Assembly (NCBI RefSeq): GCF_002099195.1
Contig: NZ_NBYX01000015.1
Coordinates: forward strand, 124,001 to 188,000
Direction: 5' to 3'
DNA: 64,000 nt
Source: Burkholderia puraquae
Lineage (GTDB): Bacteria; Pseudomonadota; Gammaproteobacteria; Burkholderiales; Burkholderiaceae
The stretch's first letter is position 1. Every line of letters begins with the position of its first letter. Below, piece by piece: positions 55,901 through 64,000 of this stretch. The notes under the pieces are model-generated. The model had not been told where the DNA came from. It saw nothing but the letters and a program-made list of their open reading frames with translations, and did no database searches. Position numbers and translations under genes: made by a program.

Positions 55901-58900
55901 GCAGGTGCGGCGCTCGACATCAGTGCGGCGACCACGCCGCAGACGAGCGGCATGCTGTCCGGCGTGTCGGGCACGAACGTGAACCTCGGCGGCAACACGC
56001 TCACGCTGGCAGGTACCGGCAACGGCAGTTACGCGGGCACGATCGGCGGCACGGGCGGCCTGACGATGGCGGGCACGGGGACGGAAACGCTGACGGGTAC
56101 CAATACCTACACCGGCGCGACGACGATCAACAGCGGCACGCTGGCGATCGGCGCGGGCGGCAGCCTGTCCGGCAGCAGTCCGGTGAATCTCGCCGGTGCG
56201 GGCGCCACGTTCGACGTCAGCGGCGCGACGACGCCGCAGACGACCGGCACGCTGTCGGGCGTGGCCGGTTCGACGGTGAACCTCGGTGGCAACAACCTGA
56301 CGCTGGGCGGCACGGGCAGCGGCACGTACGACGGCACGATTGCCGGTGCGGGCGGCAGCCTCACGTTGTCGGGCACGGGCACCGAAACGCTGACCGGCGC
56401 GAACACGTACACGGGCGGCACGAACCTGACGGGCGGCGGCACGCTGCTCGCGGGCAACGGTTCGGCGCTTGGCACGGGGGCGCTGAACACGAGCGGCGCG
56501 GGCGGCACGCTCGGCACCAGCGTGGCGGGCACGACGCTGACCAACGCGATCAATCTCGGTTCGGGATCGACGCTGACGGTGGGCGGCGCGAACAACCTGG
56601 GCCTGGGCGGCGCAATCTCGGGCAGCGGCAACCTGGCGGTGAATGGCCCGTCGACGACGACGCTCACGGGTGCGAACACCTATACCGGCAACACGGCGAT
56701 CGGCGGCGGCAGCACGCTGGCGGTGGGGGCGGGTGGCAGCCTGTCGTCGGGCAGCGCGATTGACCTGACCGGCACGGGCTCGACACTGGACGTGAGCGCG
56801 GCCACGACGCCGCAGACGACGGGCGCGTTGTCCGGCGCATCGGGCTCGACGGTGAACCTCGGCGGCAATACGCTGACGCTCGGCGGTTCGGGCAGCGGCA
56901 CATTCGGCGGTACGGTTGGCGGCACGGGCGGGCTGACACTGTCGGGTACCGGCACGGAAACGCTGACGGGTACCAATACCTACACGGGTGCGACGACGAT
57001 CAACAGCGGCACGCTGGCGATCGGCGCGGGCGGCAGCCTGTCCGGCAGCAGTCCGGTGAATCTCGCCGGTGCGGGCGCCACGTTCGACGTCAGCGGCGCG
57101 ACGACGCCGCAGACGACCGGCACGCTGTCGGGCGTGGCCGGTTCGACGGTGAACCTCGGTGGCAACAACCTGACGCTGGGCGGCACGGGCAACGGCACGT
57201 ACGGCGGCACGGTCGCCGGTGCGGGCGGCAGCCTGACGTTGTCGGGCACGGGCACCGAAACGCTGACCGGCGCGAACACGTACACGGGCGGCACGAACCT
57301 GACGGGCGGCGGCACGTTGATCGCGGGCAACGGTTCGGCACTCGGCACGGGCGCGCTGAACACGAGCGGTGCAGGCGGCACGCTGGCCGCGAGCACGCCC
57401 GGCACGACATTGACCAACACGGTGAACCTCGGCGGCGGCTCGACGCTGACGGTCGGCGGCACGAACGATCTCGGCCTGGGCGGCGCGATCTCCGGCAGCG
57501 GCAACCTGGCGGTAACGGGCCCGTCGACGACGACGCTCTCCGGTGCGAACACCTACACGGGCAGCACGACGATCGGCGGCGGCAGCACGCTGGCGGTGGG
57601 GGCGGGCGGCAGCCTGTCGTCGGGCAGCGCGATCGACCTGGCGGGCACGGGCGCGGCGCTGGACCTGAGCGCGGCCACCTGGCCGCAGACGACGGGCGCG
57701 CTGTCCGGCGGTGCTGGCACGAACGTGAACCTCGGCGGCAATACGCTGACGCTCGGCGGCCCGGGCAGTGGCACGTATGCGGGCGTGATCGGCGGCACGG
57801 GCGGATTGACGCTGTCGGGTACCGGCACGGAAACGCTGACGGGCACCAACACCTACACCGGCGCGACGACGATCAACAGCGGCACGCTGGCGATCGGCGG
57901 CAACGGCAGCCTGTCGTCGAGCAGCCCGGTCAACCTGACGACGTCCGGCGCCACGCTCGACCTGAGCGGCGCCGCGTCGCCGCAATCGACCGGCGCGATC
58001 TCGGGCGTGGCGGGTTCGACGGTGAACCTCGGTGCGAACAACCTGACGCTCGGCGGCACCGGCAGCGGCACCTATGCGGGCAACATCGCCGGCACGGGCG
58101 GCGTGACGATGACCGGCACGGGCACCGAAACGCTGACGGGCGCCAACACCTACACCGGCGCGACGACGATCAACAGCGGCACGCTCGCAATCGGCGCGGG
58201 CGGCAGCCTGTCGGGGACGACGCCGGTGAGCCTGACGGGTGCGGGCGCCACCTTCGACCTGAGCGGTGCGACGACGCCGCAAACGACCGGCACGCTGTCG
58301 GGTGTGGCGGGTTCGACGGTGAACCTCGGCGGCAACAACCTGACGCTGGGTGGTACCGGCAGCGGCACGTATGACGGCACGATTGCCGGTGCGGGCGGCA
58401 GCCTGACGCTGTCGGGCACGGGCGCCGAAACGTTGACGGGCACGAACACCTACACGGGCGGCACGAGCCTGACGGGCGGTGGCACGCTGATCGCCGGCAA
58501 CGGTTCGGCGCTGGGCACGGGCGCGCTGAACACGAGCGGCGCGGGCGGCATGCTCGGCACCAGCGTGGCCGGCACGACGCTCGGCAACGCGGTGAATCTC
58601 GGTGCGGGTTCGACGCTGACGGTGGGGGGGGCGAACAACCTGGGCCTTGGCGGTGCGATCTCGGGCAGCGGCAACCTGGCGGTGAACGGCCCGTCGACGA
58701 CGACGCTCACTGGCGCGAGCTCGTACACGGGCGGCACGACGATCGGCAACGGCAGCACGCTGGCGGTCGGCGCGGGCGGCAGCCTGTCGTCGGGCAGCGC
58801 GGTCGATCTGGCGGGCGCGGGGGCCACGCTGGATCTGAGCACCGCCACGACGCCGCAAGCGACGGGCGCGCTGTCGGGCGTGGCGGGTTCGACGGTGAAC

Positions 58901-61900
58901 CTCGGCGGTAATGCGCTGACGCTCGGTGGTTCAGGCAGCGGCACGTATGGCGGCACGATTGCCGGTACGGGCGGCAGCCTGACGCTGTCGGGCACGGGCA
59001 CCGAAACGCTGACGGGGACGAACACGTACACGGGCGGCACGAACCTGACCGGCGGCGGCACGCTGCTCGCGGGCAACGGGTCGGCACTCGGCACGGGTGT
59101 GCTGAACACGAGCGGCGCGGGCGGCACGCTCGGGATGAGCGTCGCAGGCACGACGCTGACGAACGCGATCAATCTCGGCACGGGCACGACGCTGACGGTG
59201 GCTGGTGCGAACAACTTGGGCCTGGGCGGCGCAATCTCGGGCAGCGGCAATCTGGCGGTCAGTGGCCCGTCAACGACGACGCTCTCTGGCACGAGCACCT
59301 ATACCGGCAACACGACGATCGGCGGCGGCAGCACGCTGGCGGTCGGCGCGGGCGGCAGCCTGTCGTCGGGCAGCGCGATCGATCTGTCGGGCACGGGTGC
59401 GGCGCTCGATCTCAGCGCCGCCACGACACCGCAGACGACGGGCCCGTTGTCGGGCATATCGGGTTCGACGGTGAACCTCGGCGGCAACACGCTGACGCTC
59501 GGCGGTTCGGGGAACGGCGCGTTCGGCGGTACGGTCGGCGGCACGGGCGGGTTGACGATGGCCGGCACGGGGACGGAAATGCTGACGGGCGCCAACACGT
59601 ACACGGGTGCGACGACGATCAACAGCGGCACGCTGGCGATCGGTGCAGGCGGCAGCCTGTCGTCGAGCAGCCCGCTGAACCTGGCCGGTGCGGGCGCCAC
59701 GTTCGACGTCAGCGGCGCGACGACACCGCAAGCGACGAGTTCGCTGTCGGGTGTATCGGGTTCGACGGTGAACCTCGGCGGTAATGCGCTGACGCTCGGT
59801 GGCACGGGCAACGGCACGTACGGCGGCACGATCGCGGGCACGGGCGGCAGCCTGACGCTGTCGGGCACGGGCACCGAAACGCTGTCCGGCCCGAACACGT
59901 ACACGGGCGGCACGAACCTGATGGGCGGCGGCACGCTGATCGCGGGCAGCAATACGGCGCTTGGCACCGGCGCGCTGAACGCGAGTGGCGCAGGCGGCAC
60001 GCTGGCCGCGGGTACGCCGGGCACGATACTGTCCAACGCGGTGAACCTCGGCACGGGTTCGACGCTGACGGTGAGCGGCACCCACAACCTCGGCCTGGGC
60101 GGCGCGATCTCGGGTAGCGGCACGCTCGCGATCAGCGGCCCGGCGACGACGACGCTGTCCGGCGCGAACACCTATACCGGCGGCACCAGCGTCACAGGCG
60201 GCGGCACGCTGGTGGCCGGCACGCCGACGGCACTCGGCAGCGGCACGCTGAGCGTCGGTGGCAACGGCGGCACGCTCGCCACCAGCGTCGCAGGCACGAC
60301 GCTCGGCAACGCGGTGAATCTCGGCACGGGTTCGACGCTGACGGTCGGTGGCGCCAACAACCTCGGCTTGAGCGGGCCGATTTCGGGCAGCGGCAATCTG
60401 GCGGTCAGCGGCCCGTCGACGACGACGCTCACCGGCGCGAGCTCGTACACGGGCGGCACGACGATCGGCAGCGGCAGCACGCTGGCGGTCGGCGGCAACG
60501 GCAGCCTGTCGTCGGGCAGCGCGGTGACGCTGGCCGGCGGCGGCGCGACGCTCGACGTGGGCGGCGCGAGCAGCCCGCAGACGACGAGCGCGCTGTCGGG
60601 AGCCGCCGGTTCGACCGTGAATCTCGGCGGCAACACGCTCACCGTGGCCGGCCCGGCAGGCGGCGCCTTCGGCGGCACGATCGCGGGCACCGGCGGCTTC
60701 GCAGTGCAGGGCGGCGGCACGCAGACGCTGACCGGCGCCAACACGTACACGGGCGGCACGACGATCGGCAGCGGCAGCACGCTGGCGCTCTCCGGCTCAG
60801 GCAGCCTCGCGCCGACCAGCCCGATGATCCTCGCGGGCAGCGGCGCGACGCTGAACCTGGCGAGCTCGGCCGCGCCGCAGGCGATCGGCACGCTGTCGGG
60901 CACGACGGGCTCGAACGTGAACCTCGGCAGTACGCCGCTGACGGTCAACACCGCGGGCACCGGCACGTTCGCGGGCACGCTGTCGGGCACCGGGCCGCTG
61001 ACGCTGGCCGGCACGGGCGCGCAACTGCTGAGCGGCACCAACACGCTGTCCGGGCCGACGACCGTGGCCGGCGGCACCCTCGCCGTCACCGGTTCGCTGG
61101 CCAGCTCGCCGGTGACCGTCGGCAACGGCGCGACTGTCACCGGCACGGGCACGATCGGCGGCCTCGTCGTGTCGGGCGGCGGCACCGCGTCGGTCACGCA
61201 GCTCGGGCAGCCGCTGAAGGTGGCGGGCAATGCGACGTTCCAGCCCGGCTCGACGCTGCAGGTCGGCGCCACGCCGCAACAAAGCGGCAGCCTCGACGTG
61301 ACCGGCTCGGCCACGCTCAACGGCGGCGCGGTGCAGGTCGTCGCGGCCAGCGGGCAATACCAGCCGAACAAGACCTACACGATCGTGAATGCGGGTGCGG
61401 GCGTGCAGGGGCAGTTCGGCGCGGTGAACTCGACGTACGCGTTCCTGACGCCGACGCTCAAGTACGACGCGTCGCAGGTGCTGCTGTCGCTCGCACCGAA
61501 CGGCACGCCGTTCGCGTCGGTGGCGACGACGCCGAACGGGCAGTCCGTGGCCGGCGCGATCGGCACGCTCGGCGCCGGCAATCCGCTGTTCGATACGGTG
61601 CTGACGTCGGATGCGCCAACTGCGAACCGCGCGTTCGCGCAGCTCGCCGGCGATCTGTATCCGAGCACGAGCAGCGTGCTGCTCTCCGATAGCCGCTATG
61701 TGCGCGACGCGGTGCTCGATCGCGCGCGTCTCGGTTCGCAGCCGGGCGGCGCGTTGTGCGGCTGCGAGGCGCCCGTGTCGGCGGACGATCACGCGGCGTC
61801 GCTCGATCGTCGCATGGCCTCGGAGAACGGCTGTACGCCGGCCAAGTCGTACAAGCCGGCGGTGTGGGGCCGGGTGTACGGCTCGCATAGCCGGTTCGAC

Positions 61901-62674
61901 GGCGACGGCGTCGCTTCGATCGACCGCAACCTGTACGGCTTCGTCGTCGGTACGGATGCGGAGGTCAGCAGCCACTGGCGCATCGGTATCGCGGGCGGCG
62001 CGTCGCGCAGCCTGCTCAATGCCGACCAGAACCAGTCGGCCAAGGTGAACGGCGAGACGATCGCGCTGTACGCCAGCGGCCGATACGACGCGTGGAACGT
62101 GCGCGGCGGCGTGGCGCAGTCGTGGTACCGCGTGCACAGCGAGCGCAATCCGTCGTTCGGCGGCTTCTCCGACCACGACACCGCCAGCTACGACGCGAAC
62201 GCGACGCAGGTGTTCACCGAGATCGGCTACTCGACGGCCATCCGCAACGTCGAACTCGAACCGTTCGTCGGACTCGCGTACGCGAGCGTGCATACCGGCG
62301 GCTTCAAGGAGAACGGTGGCGCGGCCGCGCTGCAGGGTGACGCCAGCACGACCGGCCTCGGCTTCTCGACGCTCGGCGTGCGGGCTTCGACCGACATCGC
62401 GGTCACGACGAAGGGCAAGGTCACGGCGTTCGGCACGGTCGGCTGGCGGCATGCATTCGGCAATACGCAGCCGGGTTCGACGCTGTCGTTCGCGAGCGGC
62501 GGTTCGCCGTTCAGCGTGGTCGGCGTGCCGGTCGCGCGTGATGCCGCGGTGCTTGAGGTCGGTGTCGATGCGGCCGTCACGAAGAACCTGTCGCTGGGAT
62601 TGTCGTATAGCGGCCAGATCGGCGGCAGCTTCAGCGACCATGCGCTGTACGGCAATCTGTTGTGGAAGTTCTAA
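49958..62674 (+). CDS. Giant autotransporter with PATR passenger repeats
   Basis: The gene encodes about 4,238 residues. ATG 49958 has AAGG 7 nt upstream; an in-frame GTG at 49910 lies in the leader hairpin. N-terminus: signal peptide with basic n-region (SNKKRAEARPK) and core LLVPTGMLVALVGAGVIP, cut near ADALAA. The passenger (about 40-3700) is a Gly/Thr/Ser-rich beta-helix; I count 36 copies of the passenger-associated transport repeat (pattern GANTYTGGTTLxxGGGL), mostly in subrepeats of about 97 residues. A linker (about 3700-3960) includes two Cys pairs (ALCGCEAP and, once, NGCTP). The C-terminal barrel runs from AVWGRVYGSHS to the final Phe (LLWKF). It should be a surface adhesin or biofilm protein; binding target unknown. 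Repeat DNA supports opposite-strand frames of up to 2,972 codons that are not genes. Confidence 0.95.
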   Translation: MRMRMGSNKKRAEARPKLLVPTGMLVALVGAGVIPADALAACTGTPTVTCTGATTSYANGTNSLNVTVAQGATVSVLPLFGGTAMSLTGSGVTLTNNGRIDPALSGLSLVSNGTVVGNIGSASVVNVTNTNTGVMMGSTSSLLNGPALTVYNGAGGTTNITNAGTIGTTGLLGFSAGPTAQVVTTSGGAQVNFTNVSGGAINGSVVLAPSTLAGTGNTFTNGGTVTGNVSLGGAVGASNTFNAMTGSSVGLGVDAGLGGNNTLNLQLNTAGGSAANGAIAVDTYGNFTHLAVQGGTWNITGASTASDASLTGGTAIVNGSGALGTGTIVGGGGTLEAGMVGVNLLNNVTLGAGLTVDGATGIALSGAISGGGALNASGTGTLTLNGNNSFAGGTNLTGGGGIVAGSGAALGSGTLNVTGAGGTLGTSIGGTVLGNAVNLGTGVTLGLNGSADLGLSGVIAGNGGLAQTGTGATTLLGANTFSGGTTLSGGGLVAGNGAALGTGALHVSGAGGSLGASVGGTLLGNAVNLDAGATLGLNGAADLSLGGSIAGNGSLAQTGTGTTTLLGANTFTGGTTLGAGGLVAGNGAALGTGALNVTGAGGSLATNASGTLLGNAVNLGAGATLGLNGAADLSLGGTIGGSGSLAQTGAGTTTLLGANTFTGGTTLGGGGLVAGNGAALGAGALNVVGAGGSLATNASGTVLGNAVNLGAGATLGLNGAADLGLGGTISGAGGLALGGTGATTLSGANTFTGGASLTGGGSLIVDGGTALGIGGALNVSGLGGSLSADLAAGAALANTINLNGASLTLNGANDLGLSGTVNGTGGLVLSGTGTTTLSGANTFGGGTTLSAGTLLAGSNTALGTGALNVTGAGGALGASVNGTALGNAVNLGAGATLALTGANDLGLGGVIAGGGGIAQVGSGITTLLGANTYTGGTTLSGGGILAGNGGALGTGALNVTGAGGSLGTTVGGTVLGNAIQLGAGAALTVGGTHDLGLGGIISGSGGLDVSGPGTTTLTAAETFTGGTTIGSGTLAIGAGGSLAASSPLSLTGAGAQFSIAGATTPQSIGTLSGVAGSAIDLGANHLTLAGSGSGVFAGDIGGAGGLTLSGTGSQALTGNNTYAGGTALTGGSLLVGSATALGLGALDVNGSASLGASVPGVTLGNAVNLGAGVTLGLNGATDLGLSGTIAGNGGLAQTGTGTTTLTGTNTYTGGTTLSGGGLIAGNGAALGTGALNVTGAGGALATNVAGTLLGNAVTLGAGATLGLNGSADLSLGGVISGNGGIAQTGSGTTTLLGANTFSGGTTLSSGGLIAGNGAALGTGALNVAGAGGTLGTSVGGTVLGNAVNLGTGATLTVGGANDLGLGGAISGGGNLSVNGPSTTTLTGAGSYTGMTTIGNGSTLAVGAGGSLSGGSLFDLAGAGATLDLSAATLPQTTGGLAGVAGSAVNLGGNTLTLGGSGNTSFGGTIGGAGGLTMSGTGTETLLGANTYTGGTTINSGTLAIGGGGSLSAGGAVNLAGAGATFDLSGAALPQTAGALSGVAGSTVNLGGNNLTLGGTGSGTYDGTIGGLGGSLTLSGTGTETLNGTNTYTGGTSLIGGGTLIAGNGAALGSGALNTSGAGGTLAASVAGTTLSNAVNLGAGSALTLGGTNDLGLSGVISGGGGLAQAGSGTTTLSGANTYAGGTTLSAGGLSVGNNAALGTGTLSVTGSGGALSASTANLLLANAVDLGAGAALNLGGFNGFGLNGIISGAGGVVQSGSGTTTLGGSNTYSGGTTLNSGGLSVGSNNALGSGALNVTGNGTLNASVSGTTLGNAVTLGAGATLGLNGANDLGLGGTISGSGGLAQTGTGTTTLTGTNTYGGGTTLSGGGLIAGNGSALGSGALNVTGAGGSLGTTVGGTTLGNAVNLGAGSTLTVGGANDLGLGGAISGSGNLAVNGPSTTTLTGANTYTGNTTIGGGSTLAVGAGGSLSSGSALDLTGAGAALDISAATTPQTSGMLSGVSGTNVNLGGNTLTLAGTGNGSYAGTIGGTGGLTMAGTGTETLTGTNTYTGATTINSGTLAIGAGGSLSGSSPVNLAGAGATFDVSGATTPQTTGTLSGVAGSTVNLGGNNLTLGGTGSGTYDGTIAGAGGSLTLSGTGTETLTGANTYTGGTNLTGGGTLLAGNGSALGTGALNTSGAGGTLGTSVAGTTLTNAINLGSGSTLTVGGANNLGLGGAISGSGNLAVNGPSTTTLTGANTYTGNTAIGGGSTLAVGAGGSLSSGSAIDLTGTGSTLDVSAATTPQTTGALSGASGSTVNLGGNTLTLGGSGSGTFGGTVGGTGGLTLSGTGTETLTGTNTYTGATTINSGTLAIGAGGSLSGSSPVNLAGAGATFDVSGATTPQTTGTLSGVAGSTVNLGGNNLTLGGTGNGTYGGTVAGAGGSLTLSGTGTETLTGANTYTGGTNLTGGGTLIAGNGSALGTGALNTSGAGGTLAASTPGTTLTNTVNLGGGSTLTVGGTNDLGLGGAISGSGNLAVTGPSTTTLSGANTYTGSTTIGGGSTLAVGAGGSLSSGSAIDLAGTGAALDLSAATWPQTTGALSGGAGTNVNLGGNTLTLGGPGSGTYAGVIGGTGGLTLSGTGTETLTGTNTYTGATTINSGTLAIGGNGSLSSSSPVNLTTSGATLDLSGAASPQSTGAISGVAGSTVNLGANNLTLGGTGSGTYAGNIAGTGGVTMTGTGTETLTGANTYTGATTINSGTLAIGAGGSLSGTTPVSLTGAGATFDLSGATTPQTTGTLSGVAGSTVNLGGNNLTLGGTGSGTYDGTIAGAGGSLTLSGTGAETLTGTNTYTGGTSLTGGGTLIAGNGSALGTGALNTSGAGGMLGTSVAGTTLGNAVNLGAGSTLTVGGANNLGLGGAISGSGNLAVNGPSTTTLTGASSYTGGTTIGNGSTLAVGAGGSLSSGSAVDLAGAGATLDLSTATTPQATGALSGVAGSTVNLGGNALTLGGSGSGTYGGTIAGTGGSLTLSGTGTETLTGTNTYTGGTNLTGGGTLLAGNGSALGTGVLNTSGAGGTLGMSVAGTTLTNAINLGTGTTLTVAGANNLGLGGAISGSGNLAVSGPSTTTLSGTSTYTGNTTIGGGSTLAVGAGGSLSSGSAIDLSGTGAALDLSAATTPQTTGPLSGISGSTVNLGGNTLTLGGSGNGAFGGTVGGTGGLTMAGTGTEMLTGANTYTGATTINSGTLAIGAGGSLSSSSPLNLAGAGATFDVSGATTPQATSSLSGVSGSTVNLGGNALTLGGTGNGTYGGTIAGTGGSLTLSGTGTETLSGPNTYTGGTNLMGGGTLIAGSNTALGTGALNASGAGGTLAAGTPGTILSNAVNLGTGSTLTVSGTHNLGLGGAISGSGTLAISGPATTTLSGANTYTGGTSVTGGGTLVAGTPTALGSGTLSVGGNGGTLATSVAGTTLGNAVNLGTGSTLTVGGANNLGLSGPISGSGNLAVSGPSTTTLTGASSYTGGTTIGSGSTLAVGGNGSLSSGSAVTLAGGGATLDVGGASSPQTTSALSGAAGSTVNLGGNTLTVAGPAGGAFGGTIAGTGGFAVQGGGTQTLTGANTYTGGTTIGSGSTLALSGSGSLAPTSPMILAGSGATLNLASSAAPQAIGTLSGTTGSNVNLGSTPLTVNTAGTGTFAGTLSGTGPLTLAGTGAQLLSGTNTLSGPTTVAGGTLAVTGSLASSPVTVGNGATVTGTGTIGGLVVSGGGTASVTQLGQPLKVAGNATFQPGSTLQVGATPQQSGSLDVTGSATLNGGAVQVVAASGQYQPNKTYTIVNAGAGVQGQFGAVNSTYAFLTPTLKYDASQVLLSLAPNGTPFASVATTPNGQSVAGAIGTLGAGNPLFDTVLTSDAPTANRAFAQLAGDLYPSTSSVLLSDSRYVRDAVLDRARLGSQPGGALCGCEAPVSADDHAASLDRRMASENGCTPAKSYKPAVWGRVYGSHSRFDGDGVASIDRNLYGFVVGTDAEVSSHWRIGIAGGASRSLLNADQNQSAKVNGETIALYASGRYDAWNVRGGVAQSWYRVHSERNPSFGGFSDHDTASYDANATQVFTEIGYSTAIRNVELEPFVGLAYASVHTGGFKENGGAAALQGDASTTGLGFSTLGVRASTDIAVTTKGKVTAFGTVGWRHAFGNTQPGSTLSFASGGSPFSVVGVPVARDAAVLEVGVDAAVTKNLSLGLSYSGQIGGSFSDHALYGNLLWKF
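56117..57862 (+). repeat. In-register 873-bp tandem duplication in the autotransporter
   Basis: The units 56117-56989 and 56990-57862 are 873 bp each (291 codons, three subrepeats). Positions 56117-56318 and 56990-57191 are identical over 202 bp, and the rest of the unit differs at scattered sites, several in third codon positions. The next copy of the unit start (57863) follows at exactly the same distance but then diverges. This points to recent duplication or gene conversion. Confidence 0.85.
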
Positions 62675-62989
62675 GGGGGGCGGGGATCGGCCTATTGCGA
62701 TGCGGTTGTCGCGATCGGTCGATCGCTGATCGGCGTTCAGATGGCCCGTTGGTTGATTCGCATTGCGAAGGTTTCTATGTGGAAATACATGGACATGACG
62801 TGCGTCGTGTGATGTTTGAAATTCCGCCGAGCCGGCCTGTTTAAACCTGTTTCAACGCTTGGTTGTATCGGGCAATCCGCAAACGATTCGCGCCACCTTC
62901 GGGCGGCAGGGTCCAAGCGTCGTCGCTCGAGCTGTACCGCGGTAGTCCAACCGAAATGAGGTGACTCACGAACACGAAAATGAACGTGA
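62675..62989. other. Intergenic region after the autotransporter
   Basis: No gene or clear intrinsic terminator was seen after the autotransporter stop. A G-run (62676-62681) follows the stop codon. Minus-strand frames at 62737-63239 lack recognisable features. Confidence 0.4.
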
Positions 62990-63472
62990 AATCGACAGGC
63001 ATCGCCTTGTCGGTCGCGGCTATATTGCCCGCGAGTCCAGCTGGCGCACCCATGCGGTGACGCGGAATATCTCTCCCTCGACGTCGTGCGTTGCCTGCAA
63101 TGGTTGCGCGAAGCCGGCATGCTGGTCTGCATTGCGGGGAATCAGCCCGTCGAGACGGAGCACGCACTCCGTGCACTCGGCGTGCAGGCGGATATCGTGG
63201 CGTCGTCCGCACCCCGGGGGGCCGAAAAGCCGAGCGCACGATTTTTCGAACGCATCATCGCCGAGAGGAATGGACTCGATCCGGCGCAGATTGCCTGCAT
63301 CTGTGAACCGCTCGACAATCATGTCGAGCCGGCACGGCGGGCCTGCATGGTTTCAGCGTTTGTACGGCGCGGCCCCTGGGCGCTGATCCAGTCGTGCTCA
63401 GGGCGGTTCGCGACGTCGGCCCACGTCATGGACGATCTTTCTTCGCTTCCTGATATGCCCAGCGGAATTTGA
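62990..63472 (+). pseudogene. HAD-hydrolase remnant (N-terminus missing)
   Basis: A plus-strand frame open from 62990 encodes the middle and end of a HAD hydrolase: LQWLREAGMLVCIAGNQP (motif II strand), APRGAEKPSARFFERII (motif III Lys region) and CEPLDNHVEPARRACMVSAF with FVRRGPWALI, in the place of the acidic motif IV (usually GDRVDND). The N-terminal nucleophile motif DxDxT is absent, as a TGA closes the frame upstream. A GTG at 63086 could start a short product, but without the nucleophile it would not be an enzyme. Confidence 0.6.
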
Positions 63473-63795
63473 GGGCGCCTTGAACCTGGCGTAATCGTTT
63501 CCGGCGCCGGGCGTGTTCCCGCTTCCAGCCACGTAGCCACCCCACGCGGCACACGGATTGCTCGCCCATCTCCCAAAACCGCCAACCCACCCCCGCCCAA
63601 ACCCGCATCCGGCCGGCCTTTTCCGGCCCTGCCCCCACATCCGGTGGCCGATTTTGTCACCACTTGGGCCGGATATGACAATAGGAATCGACCGCCACAG
63701 CATTACGATGGCTCAAGTCGTCGCCAGGGCCTGGCCGGTTTTACCGCATCTCGCCCCATAGCGCCCCATTACACCGTCTGATTGGAACATCGACC
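63473..63795. other. Promoter region of the acyl-CoA dehydrogenase gene
   Basis: No gene was recognised. The stretch 63575-63650 is C-rich on the plus strand (CCACCCCCGCCC and similar). AT-richer DNA near 63670-63710 may carry the promoter. Confidence 0.4.
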
Positions 63796-64000
63796 ATGAG
63801 CTATCACGCCCCCGTCAAGGACATGCTGTTCGTGCTGAAGGAACTGGCCGGCATCGACGCCGTTGCGCAGTTGCCGGGCTTCGAGGATGCCGGTTACGAC
63901 ACGGCGCAGGCCGTGCTCGACGAGTCCGCGAAATTCTGCGGCGAGGTGCTGGCCCCGCTGAACGTCGAAGGCGACCGCAATCCGAGCAGCTGGAAGGACG
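63796..64000 (+). CDS. Acyl-CoA dehydrogenase, N-terminal part (partial)
   Basis: From ATG 63796 the frame is open to the window end (68 codons). It begins MSYHAPVKDMLFVLKELAGI and continues with DTAQAVLDESAKFCGEVLAP and LNVEGDRNPSSW. This is the typical N-terminal extension and first helices of the large acyl-CoA dehydrogenases of beta-oxidation found in proteobacteria. The catalytic part lies outside the window. Confidence 0.85.
   Translation, partial: MSYHAPVKDMLFVLKELAGIDAVAQLPGFEDAGYDTAQAVLDESAKFCGEVLAPLNVEGDRNPSSWKD

Noticed and set aside
49940..58858. Minus-strand open frame of 2,972 codons opposite the autotransporter, plus others of up to 1,412 codons
   Set aside because: The passenger is built from repeats of GC-rich Gly/Thr/Ser/Ala codons, whose complement has few stop codons. 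The predicted products are Arg/Ala- or Pro/Val-rich low-complexity strings without domains or ribosome-binding sites.
50000..61100. Possible CRISPR or satellite array in the repeat-rich region
   Set aside because: The repeats are codon-periodic, lack regular unique spacers and are part of one continuous protein-coding frame.

Overview
The window looks like a chromosomal segment of a Burkholderia-type betaproteobacterium. This is inferred from the high-GC codon use, a DUF3331-type protein (a family I know mainly from Burkholderiaceae), a split pqiA-pqiA-pqiB-pqiC operon and a giant passenger-repeat autotransporter. No rRNA, tRNA, CRISPR array or intact insertion sequence was seen.

Region 1 (about 1-20 kb) reads as accessory DNA: long non-coding gaps, visibly lower GC, four TetR-type regulators and an IS21 transposase remnant. 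Its core (about 0.5-11.5 kb) is an uncharacterised enzyme cluster. The plus strand carries an imine-reductase-like NAD(P) oxidoreductase, a PhyH-type Fe(II)/2-oxoglutarate dioxygenase, an MFS carrier, an unknown multi-pass membrane protein and an EthD-like small protein. The minus strand carries a class III PLP aminotransferase/aminomutase and a second PhyH dioxygenase. Eight copies of a palindrome with core GTCA-NN-TGAC (four with a TGACCAAGTC-like tail) lie as four pairs, 134-184 bp apart, in front of the left tetR, the imine-reductase operon, the aminotransferase and the second dioxygenase. Two paralogous TetR proteins at the left end have the same recognition helix, so this looks like a self-contained regulon. 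Its chemistry is probably modification of an amine or amino-acid-like small molecule. The cluster is followed by a CYP102-type self-sufficient P450-reductase with a divergent TetR and its own palindrome, then several unrecognised exported proteins and lipoproteins.

Region 2 (about 21-35.5 kb) is dense, high-GC, core-like DNA: an OmpR-type response regulator and histidine kinase pair, an AraC regulator, an AhpD-like protein, a HAD phosphatase, a long-chain acyl-CoA synthetase with a second AraC regulator, the pqiA-pqiA-pqiB-pqiC lipid-transport operon, a CPA1 cation/proton antiporter and a DUF3331 protein.

Region 3 (35.7-44.4 kb, all minus strand) is an RND multidrug efflux locus. In transcription order it has a small leader ORF, histidine kinase, periplasmic adaptor, RND pump, outer-membrane factor, OmpR-type regulator and a small two-helix membrane protein.

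Region 4 (45-49 kb) holds a short acidic hypothetical protein, a decayed alpha/beta-hydrolase end, and a two-subunit molybdenum hydroxylase (Tat-exported large subunit plus 2Fe-2S subunit). Region 5 (49.3-62.7 kb) is an AT-rich leader and a single 12.7-kb autotransporter gene of about 4,238 codons. It has 36 passenger-associated repeats and an in-register 873-bp duplication that includes 202 bp of perfect identity. The right edge has a HAD-hydrolase remnant and the start of an acyl-CoA dehydrogenase gene that leaves the window.
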